From NCBI GenBank assembly GCA_036504155.1, contig DASXVQ010000005.1, forward strand, positions 6,164 to 70,163: DNA of 64,000 nt, in the 5' to 3' direction. The translations under genes were made by a program, and so were the position numbers. The notes below the pieces were generated by a model. The model ran no database searches and was not told the DNA's origin. It worked only from the letters and a program-made list of their open reading frames with translations. Shown here one piece after another: positions 26,423 through 33,933 of the stretch (positions are counted from its first letter, which is position 1; each line of letters opens with the position of its first letter). The DNA is from JACRCT01 sp036504155. GTDB taxonomy: Bacteria > Myxococcota > Myxococcia > Myxococcales > UBA5297.

Positions 26423-28270
26423 TCAGTTGCAGATCAGCAGCCGCGTCTTCTCCGGCAGCGCCTCGGCCAGCCCCTTCACGACCTGCCCGCGCAGCAGGTT
26501 CCAGATGGCCGACCGCTTCGAGGTCCCCACCAGCACCGCGTCCGCCCCCAGCCGCGTCGCCGCGTCGGCGATCGAGTAGGCCGCGTCGTTCGAGATGCGC
26601 CAGATGGGGATGCCGTTGACGCCGAGCTTCGCCAGGCCTTCGGTGGCGTGCTGCAGGACCTGGTTGGCCTCCGCCGACGGGCCGTCCACGGCCTGGAAGA
26701 ACAGGCCCGGAAGCTCGTCGACGTAGACCGCGTAGACGTTCGCCTGGCCTGCGCCCTTGGCCAAGAGCGCCGCGTCCTTGAGCAGCCGGTCGTTGAAGCC
26801 TCGCAGCGCCACCACCACCCCGGAGCGCTCCAGGACCTGCAGCTCGACCGCCTCCTCCACCGTGAGCACCCGCCCCGCCTGCGGCTTGGCCGCGGCCAGC
26901 GCCTCGACCTGCAGGTCGGACAGCGGCGTCGCCGGCGCGGGGGCGAAGAGCGGGCTCACCTTGCCCAGCAGGCCCGTGCGGTAGGACATCGCCATGCCCA
27001 CGATGACCAGGGTGGCCGACGCGCCGAACGCCAGCGAGTGCCACTTGAAGTACATGTTCAGGAACCACGCCACCGCGAGGCAGACCGTGGTCCCCACGCC
27101 GACGAGCCAGAGCATGCCGCGCTTCTTCTCCCGGAAGCGCAGCACGTCGATGGAGAACGAGTCGAGGACCAGGGTGCCCAGCAGCCCGAAGCTGTAGAGG
27201 TCGGCCAGCTTCTCCACGTTGCCCAGGGTCAGGATGAGCACCAGCATCGGCACCACCGCCGAGATGGCGATGGAGTAGTGCGGCGTGCCGAACTTGAGGT
27301 TGCGCTTGGCGAAGATCGGCGGCAGGAAGCCGGCCGACACCAGGCGCAGGTTGACGTGGTAGTTGCCGACGATGGCGGTGTTGCAGGCCATGGTCAGCAA
27401 AAGCGCCGCGGAGACGACCGTCAGCACCATCAGCGGCCGGCCGCCCACCGTCGAGGCCAGGTGCGAGATGAAGGCGTCGGTCCCGGCGGCCTTCACCTCG
27501 GTCGGCAGCACGAAGTTCGAGAACGCCACCATCAGCGGCGAGATGAAGCAGATCGACCCGATGACCAGCCACATGCCCAGCGAGGCGGTCTTGCGCACCG
27601 GCATCTTCATCGCGCCGGACAGCTGCGCCCCGCTCTCCAGCCCGGAGTAGGCCAGCCAGGTGTCGGCGTAGCCCACCAGCAGCGACCCCGCGGTCAGCGA
27701 GACCCCCGCCGGGTGCAGCACCGAGTCGAGCAGCGCCGGCCAGGCGTTGGTCAGCGTCAGCCGGATGGAGACCACCGCGATGATGGCCAGGTTGACCAGC
27801 AGCATCACGATCGCCATCGCCGCCGAGACCGTCGCGCTCTCCTTGAGCCCGACGATGTTGAGCAGCATCAGCAGCGCCACGATGGCCAGGGTGATCCCCA
27901 GGACCGAGCCGGCCGAGAAGCCGAGCAGGCTCTTGAGGTAGTTGACCCCGGTCACGCTGGAGATGGCCGAGGTCAGGAAGTAGTCGATGGTGATCATCGA
28001 CCCGCCGACCAGCGCCACCAGGGGCACGCTCGGGAAGGCCTGGGTGGTGATGCTCACCACCCCGCCGCCGTCCGGGCAGCGCTCGGCCAGCTCGACGTAC
28101 TTGCGGGCGATGGCCACGAAGACGCCGATGGACAGCAGGATCGCCAGCGTCGACAGCCCGCCGATCGAGCCCCACAGCAGGCCGGAGACGTAGAAGATGG
28201 ACGTCCCGATGTCGGCGTAGACGACCGAGAAGACGAGCAGGAATCCGAGGCGTTTGGTGGCTGCCGACAT
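26423..28270 (-). CDS. APC-type permease fused to a universal-stress-protein domain (copy 1)
   Basis: A 615-residue inner-membrane protein. The N-terminal about 430 residues have about 12 hydrophobic spans with the APC amino-acid permease pattern, including the start motif VVYADIGTSIFYVSG and a later conserved TACNTAIVGNYHVNLRLVSAG-like segment. The cytosolic C-terminus (about 455-615) is a universal stress protein fold, ending VLVGTSKRSAIWNLLRGQV, close to the USP ATP-binding motif G-T-x-x-R-S. The substrate (amino acid, or potassium/cation as in some relatives) is not evident. A paralogue lies 110 bp upstream and is in the same orientation. Confidence 0.85.
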   Translation of the reverse strand: MSAATKRLGFLLVFSVVYADIGTSIFYVSGLLWGSIGGLSTLAILLSIGVFVAIARKYVELAERCPDGGGVVSITTQAFPSVPLVALVGGSMITIDYFLTSAISSVTGVNYLKSLLGFSAGSVLGITLAIVALLMLLNIVGLKESATVSAAMAIVMLLVNLAIIAVVSIRLTLTNAWPALLDSVLHPAGVSLTAGSLLVGYADTWLAYSGLESGAQLSGAMKMPVRKTASLGMWLVIGSICFISPLMVAFSNFVLPTEVKAAGTDAFISHLASTVGGRPLMVLTVVSAALLLTMACNTAIVGNYHVNLRLVSAGFLPPIFAKRNLKFGTPHYSIAISAVVPMLVLILTLGNVEKLADLYSFGLLGTLVLDSFSIDVLRFREKKRGMLWLVGVGTTVCLAVAWFLNMYFKWHSLAFGASATLVIVGMAMSYRTGLLGKVSPLFAPAPATPLSDLQVEALAAAKPQAGRVLTVEEAVELQVLERSGVVVALRGFNDRLLKDAALLAKGAGQANVYAVYVDELPGLFFQAVDGPSAEANQVLQHATEGLAKLGVNGIPIWRISNDAAYSIADAATRLGADAVLVGTSKRSAIWNLLRGQVVKGLAEALPEKTRLLICN

Positions 28271-28380
28271 GTCTCTCGTCAGGGGCTGGTCATCGCCCCA
28301 GGCCCGCAAAAGGGCGGGCAAGGATACGAAAGTGGACGTTGGCCGTCACCTATCCCGCGGGGGACGGGGCGCGAGGCGAG

Positions 28381-30231
28381 CTAATTGCAGATAAACAGAC
28401 GGGTTTTCTCGGGCAGCGCTTCGGCCAGTCCCTTGACGATGTGCCCGCGCAGCAGGGTCCAGATGGCTGAGCGCTTGGAGGTCCCGACCAGCAGCGCGTC
28501 GACGTCCAGCCGCGCCGCGGCGTCGGCGATGGAGTAGGCGGCGTCGTTGGAGATGCGCCAGAGCGGGATGGCGTTGAGCCCCAGCTTCTGGATGCCGTCG
28601 GCCGCCTGGGCCAGCACCTGGTTGGCTTCGGAGGACGGGCCGTCCACGGGCTGGAAGAACAGGCCGGGCATCTCGTCGACGTAGACCACGTAGACGTTGC
28701 CCTGCCCCAAGCCCTTGGCCAGGACCGCGGCGTCCCGGAGCAGCCGGTCGCTGGGGCCGCGCAGCGCCACCAGGACCGTGGAGCGCTCCAGCGCCTGGAG
28801 CTCGACCGCCTCGTCGACGGTGAGCACCCGGCCGGCCTTGGGCTGGGCCGCCGCCATCTGCTCGATCTGCTGGTGGGTGATCGGCGTGGCCGGCTTGGGC
28901 TCGAACGCCGGGTTCAGCCTGCCCAAGAGGCCGCCGCGGTAGGACAGCGCCATGCCGACGAAGACCACGGTCAAGGTCCCGCCGAAGGCGAGCGAGTGCC
29001 ACTTGAAGACCATGTTCAGGATCCAGGCCACGGCCAGGCAGACGGTGGTGAAGACGCCGACCCCGAAGCCGAGCCGGCTCCCCTTCTCCCGGTGGCGCAG
29101 CACGTCGAGCGACGCCGAGCTGAGGACCAGGGTGCCCAGCAGGCCGAAGCTGTAGAGGTCGCCCAGCTTGGCGACGTCGCCCAGGGTCAAGATCAGGACC
29201 ACCATCGGCACCAGCGCGGAGAGCGCGATGGAGAAATGGGGCGTGCCGAACTTCATGTTGCGCTTGGCCAGCACCGGCGGCAGGAAGCCGGCGGACACCA
29301 GGCGCAGGTTGACGTGGTAGTTGCCGACGATGGCGGTGTTGCAGGCCATGGTCAGCAGCAGCGCCGCCGAGACGACGGTGAGGATCATCAGCGGCCGGCC
29401 GCCGACGGCCTGCGCCAGGTAGGAGATGAAGGCGTCGGTGTTCGCCGCCTTGACGTCGCGCGGCAGCATGAAGCTCGAGAACGCGGTGAGCAGCGGCGAG
29501 ATGAAGGAGATGGAGGCCACCACCAGCCACATGCCGATGGAGGCGGTCTTGCGCACCGGCATCTTCATCGCCCCGGCGATCTGCGCCCCGGACTCCAGGC
29601 CGGAGTAGGCCAGCCAGGTGTCGGCATACCCCACCAGCAGAGCCCCGCTGGTGATGGTGGCGTGGTCACCAGGGTGCAGCACGTTGTGCCACAGCAGCCC
29701 CCAACTGCCGGACATGGTCAGCTTGATGGAGGTCATGGCGATGATCGCCAGGTTGACCACCAGCATCGCGACCGCCATCACCGCGGTGACCGTGGCGCTC
29801 TCCTTGAGCCCCACGACGTTGAGCAGCATCAGCAGGGCCATGACCCCCAGCGTGAGCACCAGCACCGTGCCGCCGGAGAAGCCCAGCAGGGTCTTCAGGT
29901 AGTTGATCCCCGAGACGCTGGAGATGGCCGAGGTCAGGAAGTAGTCGATGCTGATCATCGCCCCGCCGACCAGGGCCACGGCCGGCAGGTTGGGGAAGGC
30001 GGCGGTGGCGATGCTCACCACCCCGCCGCCGTCCGGACACCGCTCGCTGATGGAGACGTACTTGCGGGCGATGGAGATGAAGACGCCGGTGGACAGCAGG
30101 ATGGCCAGGGTCGACAGGTCGCCAATGGACCCCCACAGCAGACCCGAGACGTAGAAGATCGAAGTCCCGATGTCGGCGTAGACGATCGAGAAGACGAGCC
30201 AGAACCCGAGTCGTTTGCTGGCGGAGCCCAT
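28381..30231 (-). CDS. APC-type permease fused to a universal-stress-protein domain (copy 2)
   Basis: A 616-residue paralogue of the downstream gene with the same layout, including the GTSIFYVSG start, the SNDAAYSIADAA segment and the GTSKRSAIWTLLRG USP motif. The two proteins are very similar along their whole length but clearly distinct, so the pair arose by tandem duplication followed by divergence. The USP half suggests that transport is controlled by a nucleotide signal. The start ATG at 30231 gives an MGSASKRLGF N-terminus that aligns with MSAATKRLGF of the other copy. Substrate unknown. Confidence 0.85.
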   Translation of the reverse strand: MGSASKRLGFWLVFSIVYADIGTSIFYVSGLLWGSIGDLSTLAILLSTGVFISIARKYVSISERCPDGGGVVSIATAAFPNLPAVALVGGAMISIDYFLTSAISSVSGINYLKTLLGFSGGTVLVLTLGVMALLMLLNVVGLKESATVTAVMAVAMLVVNLAIIAMTSIKLTMSGSWGLLWHNVLHPGDHATITSGALLVGYADTWLAYSGLESGAQIAGAMKMPVRKTASIGMWLVVASISFISPLLTAFSSFMLPRDVKAANTDAFISYLAQAVGGRPLMILTVVSAALLLTMACNTAIVGNYHVNLRLVSAGFLPPVLAKRNMKFGTPHFSIALSALVPMVVLILTLGDVAKLGDLYSFGLLGTLVLSSASLDVLRHREKGSRLGFGVGVFTTVCLAVAWILNMVFKWHSLAFGGTLTVVFVGMALSYRGGLLGRLNPAFEPKPATPITHQQIEQMAAAQPKAGRVLTVDEAVELQALERSTVLVALRGPSDRLLRDAAVLAKGLGQGNVYVVYVDEMPGLFFQPVDGPSSEANQVLAQAADGIQKLGLNAIPLWRISNDAAYSIADAAARLDVDALLVGTSKRSAIWTLLRGHIVKGLAEALPEKTRLFICN

Positions 30232-30365
30232 GGGTTGGCGCGGGCGCGCTTACGGCGGTGCGAGCCCAGCGGGGCGCGGACAATACGCAAGTGGACATCC
30301 GGAGTCACGCCCCTCAGGGCATGTGCCCGTTCGCCTGCAAGTCCGGTCGCTTAGCGTGCTTCCGC

Positions 30366-32090
30366 TCAGGCGATGCGCCTGCCCCCGGCCGCTTTCATCC
30401 GCTCGTTCAGGCGGCGGATGGCGGGCTTCATGATCTCGCCGATGAGCGTGCGGTAATCCATCTTGATGCCCTTGGCGGAGAGGACGAGGTCGCTCCAGCC
30501 CGGGGTCAGCCCGGGCAGCGGGTTGGCCTCGATGAAGTAGAGGCCGCCGTCCTCGGACATGCGGAAGTCGATGCGCGCCACGTCGCGGCAGCCCAGCGCC
30601 TGGAAGGCGTCCTGGGCGGTCTTCATCATCGCCTTGGAGACCGCCGGCGGGACCTTGGCCGGCGCCTCGTAGCGGATGTAGCGGTTCCAGTCGAGCTTGT
30701 GCTCGAAGCTGTAGACCGGCAGCTTGTCCTTCTTGTCGGTGAAGACGACCTCCATCGGGGGCATCACGAAGCCGCGCCCCTCCCCGAGCAGGCCCACCGT
30801 GAACTCGCGCCCCTTGATGTACTCCTCGACGAGGGCCGGCTGCCCGTAGCGGTCGGCCATCTCCTTGCCGAGCCGGCGCAGCGTCCTCTCGTCCTCGGCG
30901 ACGCTCTTGGGCAGCACGCCCTTGGACGAGCCCTCGGCCACCGGCTTGACGATGAGCGGGAACTTCAGGCCGGCCAGGCTCTCCTTGCCGGTGGTCATCA
31001 GCATCGAGGCCGGGGCGAGCACGCCCGCGGCGCGGACGATCTTCTTGGCCAGGTCCTTGTCGAGCGCCATCGACAGCGTGGCGGCGTCGGAGCCGGTGTA
31101 CTCGAGGTCCAGGTGCTCGCAGAGCGCCGGGACCACCGACTCGCGGTTGCGGCCGCGCAGGCCCTCGGCGAGGTTGAAGACGAAGTCCACGCCGCAGGTC
31201 TCGAGCTTGGCGGAGATCTCCGCGTCGCACTCCAGGTCCACCACCTCGTGGCCGTAGCTGGCGATGGCGTCGCGGATGGCGCCCAGGGTCTTGGGGCTGT
31301 CGTACTCGGCCTCGCGGTCGTTGCTGCCGTCGGCCTTGGGCTTGACGCGCTTGACGTTGAAGGCGAAGCCGACGCGGTAGGTGCCCGCCTTGCGCTTGGC
31401 GCTCTTGGCGCTCTTGAGCCCGTGGCGCTTCGCGGCGCTCTCCACCATCGCCCGGACCACGCCGCCCAGGCCGACCTTGTCGTGCGCGGCCGAGAGCGCG
31501 AGCGCGCCCTTGGGGTCGAGGCTGGGCACCGGCTCGATGGAGACGAAGTGGACGCCGCCGTCCTTGCGGACCATCCGCAGCTTCACCAGGGCCACGTCGC
31601 GGCAGCCGCAGGCCTCGACCACCGCGCGGGCGGCGCTGGCCAGGAGGTAGCGCGTGGCGGGGTCGAGCTTGGCGACCGCGGGCTGGTCCTTGCGCAGCTC
31701 GAGCGGGGCGAGCACCCCGCCCTGGATGGCGCCGGCGACGAAGGCGACGAGGTAGTCGGTGCCCTTGGGCGCGTCGCCGAAGAGGACGCCCTCGTTGGCC
31801 GCGACCTGGCCGGCGATGTCGCCCAGCCGCATCAGCCCGCAGGCGGCGCCCGAGGACCCGGTGTGCGGCAGGCCCAGCTCCTCGAGGACGCTGGCGAAGC
31901 CGCCCTCGCGGCCCGGCGAGAGGTTGAAGACCAGCTCCGGTGCGCTGCCCAGGAGCTGCGCCACCGTGCGCGAGCCCAGCCGTGCGGCGTCGACCGACTC
32001 GACGCGGTGGCCGAGCTTCTCCAGCGCGGCGGCGACGGGGATGGCGGAGGCCAGGGTGTCGTAGGTCAGGGTGATGCGCATCTGGGGCAC
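30366..32090 (-). CDS. Tandem ATP-grasp protein related to D-Ala-D-Ala ligase
   Basis: A 574-residue cytosolic protein with two related halves. Residues of about 230-574 form a full D-Ala-D-Ala-ligase-like ATP-grasp unit: a N-terminal GVDFVFNLAEGL domain, the ATP loop KPVAEGSSKGV, the VEEYIKGREFTVG motif, and the metal ligands in ARIDFRM and FIEANPLPGL. Residues 1-215 repeat the same plan (LVFNLSPGREGG, GCRDVALVKLRM, VSIEPVPSLDP) but lack a recognisable ATP loop, so this half is probably non-catalytic. It should join a carboxylate to an amine or peptide; the substrate is not clear. It is alone, downstream of a tandem repeat. Confidence 0.82.
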   Translation of the reverse strand: MPQMRITLTYDTLASAIPVAAALEKLGHRVESVDAARLGSRTVAQLLGSAPELVFNLSPGREGGFASVLEELGLPHTGSSGAACGLMRLGDIAGQVAANEGVLFGDAPKGTDYLVAFVAGAIQGGVLAPLELRKDQPAVAKLDPATRYLLASAARAVVEACGCRDVALVKLRMVRKDGGVHFVSIEPVPSLDPKGALALSAAHDKVGLGGVVRAMVESAAKRHGLKSAKSAKRKAGTYRVGFAFNVKRVKPKADGSNDREAEYDSPKTLGAIRDAIASYGHEVVDLECDAEISAKLETCGVDFVFNLAEGLRGRNRESVVPALCEHLDLEYTGSDAATLSMALDKDLAKKIVRAAGVLAPASMLMTTGKESLAGLKFPLIVKPVAEGSSKGVLPKSVAEDERTLRRLGKEMADRYGQPALVEEYIKGREFTVGLLGEGRGFVMPPMEVVFTDKKDKLPVYSFEHKLDWNRYIRYEAPAKVPPAVSKAMMKTAQDAFQALGCRDVARIDFRMSEDGGLYFIEANPLPGLTPGWSDLVLSAKGIKMDYRTLIGEIMKPAIRRLNERMKAAGGRRIA

Positions 32091-32104
32091 CTTTGCGTAG
32101 TAGT

Positions 32105-32316
32105 GACCGGCCTCTGTGCCGGTTTCCTGCTTAGTTCTCTGCGACTGGTAGACCGGCCTCTGTGCCGGTTTCCTGCTTAGTTCTTTGCGACTGATTGACC
32201 GGCCTCTGTGCCGGTTTCCTGCTTGGTTCTCTGCGACTGATTGACCGGCCTCTGTGCCGGTTTCCTGCTTGGTTCTCTGCGTAGTAGTGACCGGCCTCTG
32301 TGCCGGTTTCCTGCTT
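32105..32316. repeat. Five tandem copies of a 46-bp hairpin repeat
   Basis: Units begin at 32105, 32151, 32197, 32243 and 32289, exactly 46 bp apart; the last is only 28 bp. Each contains the inverted repeat ACCGGC-CTCTGT-GCCGGT followed by TTCCTGCTT. The array lies between the stop of the RDD gene (32335) and the start of the ATP-grasp gene (32090), so it would be transcribed if those genes are co-expressed. No spacers occur. Confidence 0.95.
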
Positions 32317-32334
32317 CAGTCTCGTGACGGCCTT

Positions 32335-32949
32335 CTAGGCGGCGCCGGGCGGCTCGAACTTCGGCGGTTCCAGCAGCACCCGCACCGCGCCGCGCACCCG
32401 CTCCGGCTCGGGGCGGACGATCTCCAGCTTGGGCCGGCCGAGCGCGCCCACCGGGACCTTGGTGTCGACGACCTGGGTCGAGGCGAACAGGTCGCCCATG
32501 CGCAGCCCCAGCCCGTCGCTGAAGACGCGCCAGCCCTCGAAGAGCAGCAACGTGGGGCCGGCGGTCCAGAACAGGAACGGTCCGACCGCCGGGATGAGCG
32601 GCGAAAGGAGCACCAGCGCGAACGGGAAGTTGCGCAGCGCCGACTCGCGGTAGTCGATGTCCTGGCCCGTCGGCAGGTGCACGACCTTGATGCCCAGCAG
32701 CTTCTTGCCGGGCGACTGGCCGCGCAGGATGCCGTCGGCGAACAGGATGAAGAGCACCGCCAGGACCCACCCGGCCTTGTCCGCGGCCAGCGGCAGGAAG
32801 GCGGCGAGGATCAGGTCGGTCAGTCGGGCGAGCAGGCGCGGGAGGAGCTCGGCCTTGGGGTACCGGGAGCCCTCCGGGCGCGCGCTGAAGAAGCGGCCGA
32901 ACGGCCCGCCGGAGGACTGCTTCTGGCTGTCGGTCGTCGCGTCGCTCAC
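32335..32949 (-). CDS. RDD-family membrane protein
   Basis: A 204-residue inner-membrane protein with the RDD domain, named for its conserved Arg and Asp residues. The first span carries Arg-Leu-Thr-Asp-Leu (RLTDLILAAFLPL), and the second region has GQSPGKKLLGIKVV, the most typical RDD motif. A third span with PFALVLLSPLIPAVGPFLFW follows. The C-terminal 50 residues are soluble and Pro-rich. RDD proteins are thought to act in transport or membrane homeostasis, but the role is unsettled. It lies 76 bp after a small DUF4177-like gene. Confidence 0.85.
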   Translation of the reverse strand: MSDATTDSQKQSSGGPFGRFFSARPEGSRYPKAELLPRLLARLTDLILAAFLPLAADKAGWVLAVLFILFADGILRGQSPGKKLLGIKVVHLPTGQDIDYRESALRNFPFALVLLSPLIPAVGPFLFWTAGPTLLLFEGWRVFSDGLGLRMGDLFASTQVVDTKVPVGALGRPKLEIVRPEPERVRGAVRVLLEPPKFEPPGAA

Positions 32950-33025
32950 GGTGTCCGGAGCACTTTCGCTCCGCCCCTTGAAAACGGCGGAATCTTGCTG
33001 ACGGCCCGTCCGGAAGTCAACGCCA

Positions 33026-33220
33026 TCACCCGGCCTCCGGCGGGGGATCCGGCTCCTTGCGCGTGAAGAGGACGAAGGCCATGGCCGGACGCTTGCTCGC
33101 GTCGCGCATGGCGAACTGCATCCCCTCGAACTGCCAGCCCTTCTGGACCCAGTCGTTGATGATCTTCTCGATCGACTCGTCGGTCACGGTGCTGGTCTCG
33201 ACGACCTTGTAGGCGAGCAT
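33026..33220 (-). CDS. Small DUF4177-like protein
   Basis: A 64-residue protein beginning MLAYKVVETSTV. The pattern Y-K-V-V-E, then a helix with IEKIINDWVQKGWQFEG and a final strand FVLFTRK, fits the DUF4177 family, whose members are short single-domain proteins of unknown function. The ATG at 33220 is used rather than one 39 bp upstream because the family starts at the Tyr-Lys-Val strand. It lies between the PspA-like gene and the RDD gene, all in the same orientation. Confidence 0.65.
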   Translation of the reverse strand: MLAYKVVETSTVTDESIEKIINDWVQKGWQFEGMQFAMRDASKRPAMAFVLFTRKEPDPPPEAG

Positions 33221-33364
33221 GGGGCGCGAAGGATGCGACGGCCGGGCGAGCGCTGTCAAAGCGCCCGACCCCGGGCCGCGTCTCGAACTCGTTGGAAAAC
33301 GCCAGGGGGCCGAGGACTCGAGGTTCGACGGAATCGGCGACGGCCCGAGAACGAACTGAGCCTG

Positions 33365-33931
33365 CTACCTCTTCTTCGCCGCCTTGAGGTCCTCGCGGGC
33401 GAGGTCGGCCAGGGCGTGGGCCCGCTCGACCTCCTCGCGCGCCCGCTCCAGCGCGGTCATCTCGCTGAAGTTGTCGGAGAGGACGCGGCTGGAGGCCTCG
33501 GTCATCGACCGCGAGGCGGCCAGGCGCGCCGCCACCGCGTCGCGCTCGCGGCGAAGCGCCTCGGCCTCGGACTCCACCTTGCCGACCGTCTCCGCCAGGT
33601 TCTTGGCCTCGGCGTCGATGCGCTCGCGCTCGTCGGAGAGCGGCTTCTGGCGGTCCTGCGCCAGCGCCAGGTCCCCCTCGAGAACCTTCACGACGTCGGG
33701 GCGGCCCTGCGCCTGGGCGAGCCGGGCGCGGGCCTGCTCCTCGCCGGCCTGCGCGGCCTTGAGCGCGCGGTCGACCTCGCCGCGAGCGGCCAGGAGCGTC
33801 GCAGCGCTGCGGCGCAGGTCGGCGGCGCGGGCGGTGAGCGTGTCCAAGCGCCGGTCATAGGCCTTCACCGGGTCGTCGTCGACCGGCTTCGGCTTGGCGA
33901 AACGCTCCTTGATCCAGCCCAGCAGCCCCAC
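33365..33931 (-). CDS. Coiled-coil protein, PspA/IM30-like
   Basis: A 188-residue, almost entirely helical, charged protein. The N-terminus is LLGWIKERFAKPK, a possible amphipathic helix, and the body is an Ala/Arg/Glu-rich coiled coil with heptads. The overall plan (short amphipathic start, then antiparallel coiled coil) resembles PspA/Vipp1, but the match is a pattern and not a clear homology. GTG at 33931 is supported by AGGAGGA six bases before. It begins 2 bp after the VWA gene ends, so it is the last gene of the MoxR-VWA operon and probably acts with them at the membrane. Confidence 0.65.
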   Translation of the reverse strand: MGLLGWIKERFAKPKPVDDDPVKAYDRRLDTLTARAADLRRSAATLLAARGEVDRALKAAQAGEEQARARLAQAQGRPDVVKVLEGDLALAQDRQKPLSDERERIDAEAKNLAETVGKVESEAEALRRERDAVAARLAASRSMTEASSRVLSDNFSEMTALERAREEVERAHALADLAREDLKAAKKR

Positions 33932-33933
33932 GC

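Noticed and set aside
32105..32316. CRISPR array
   Set aside because: The repeats are directly adjacent with a 46-bp period and no unique spacers, so it is a tandem repeat and not CRISPR.
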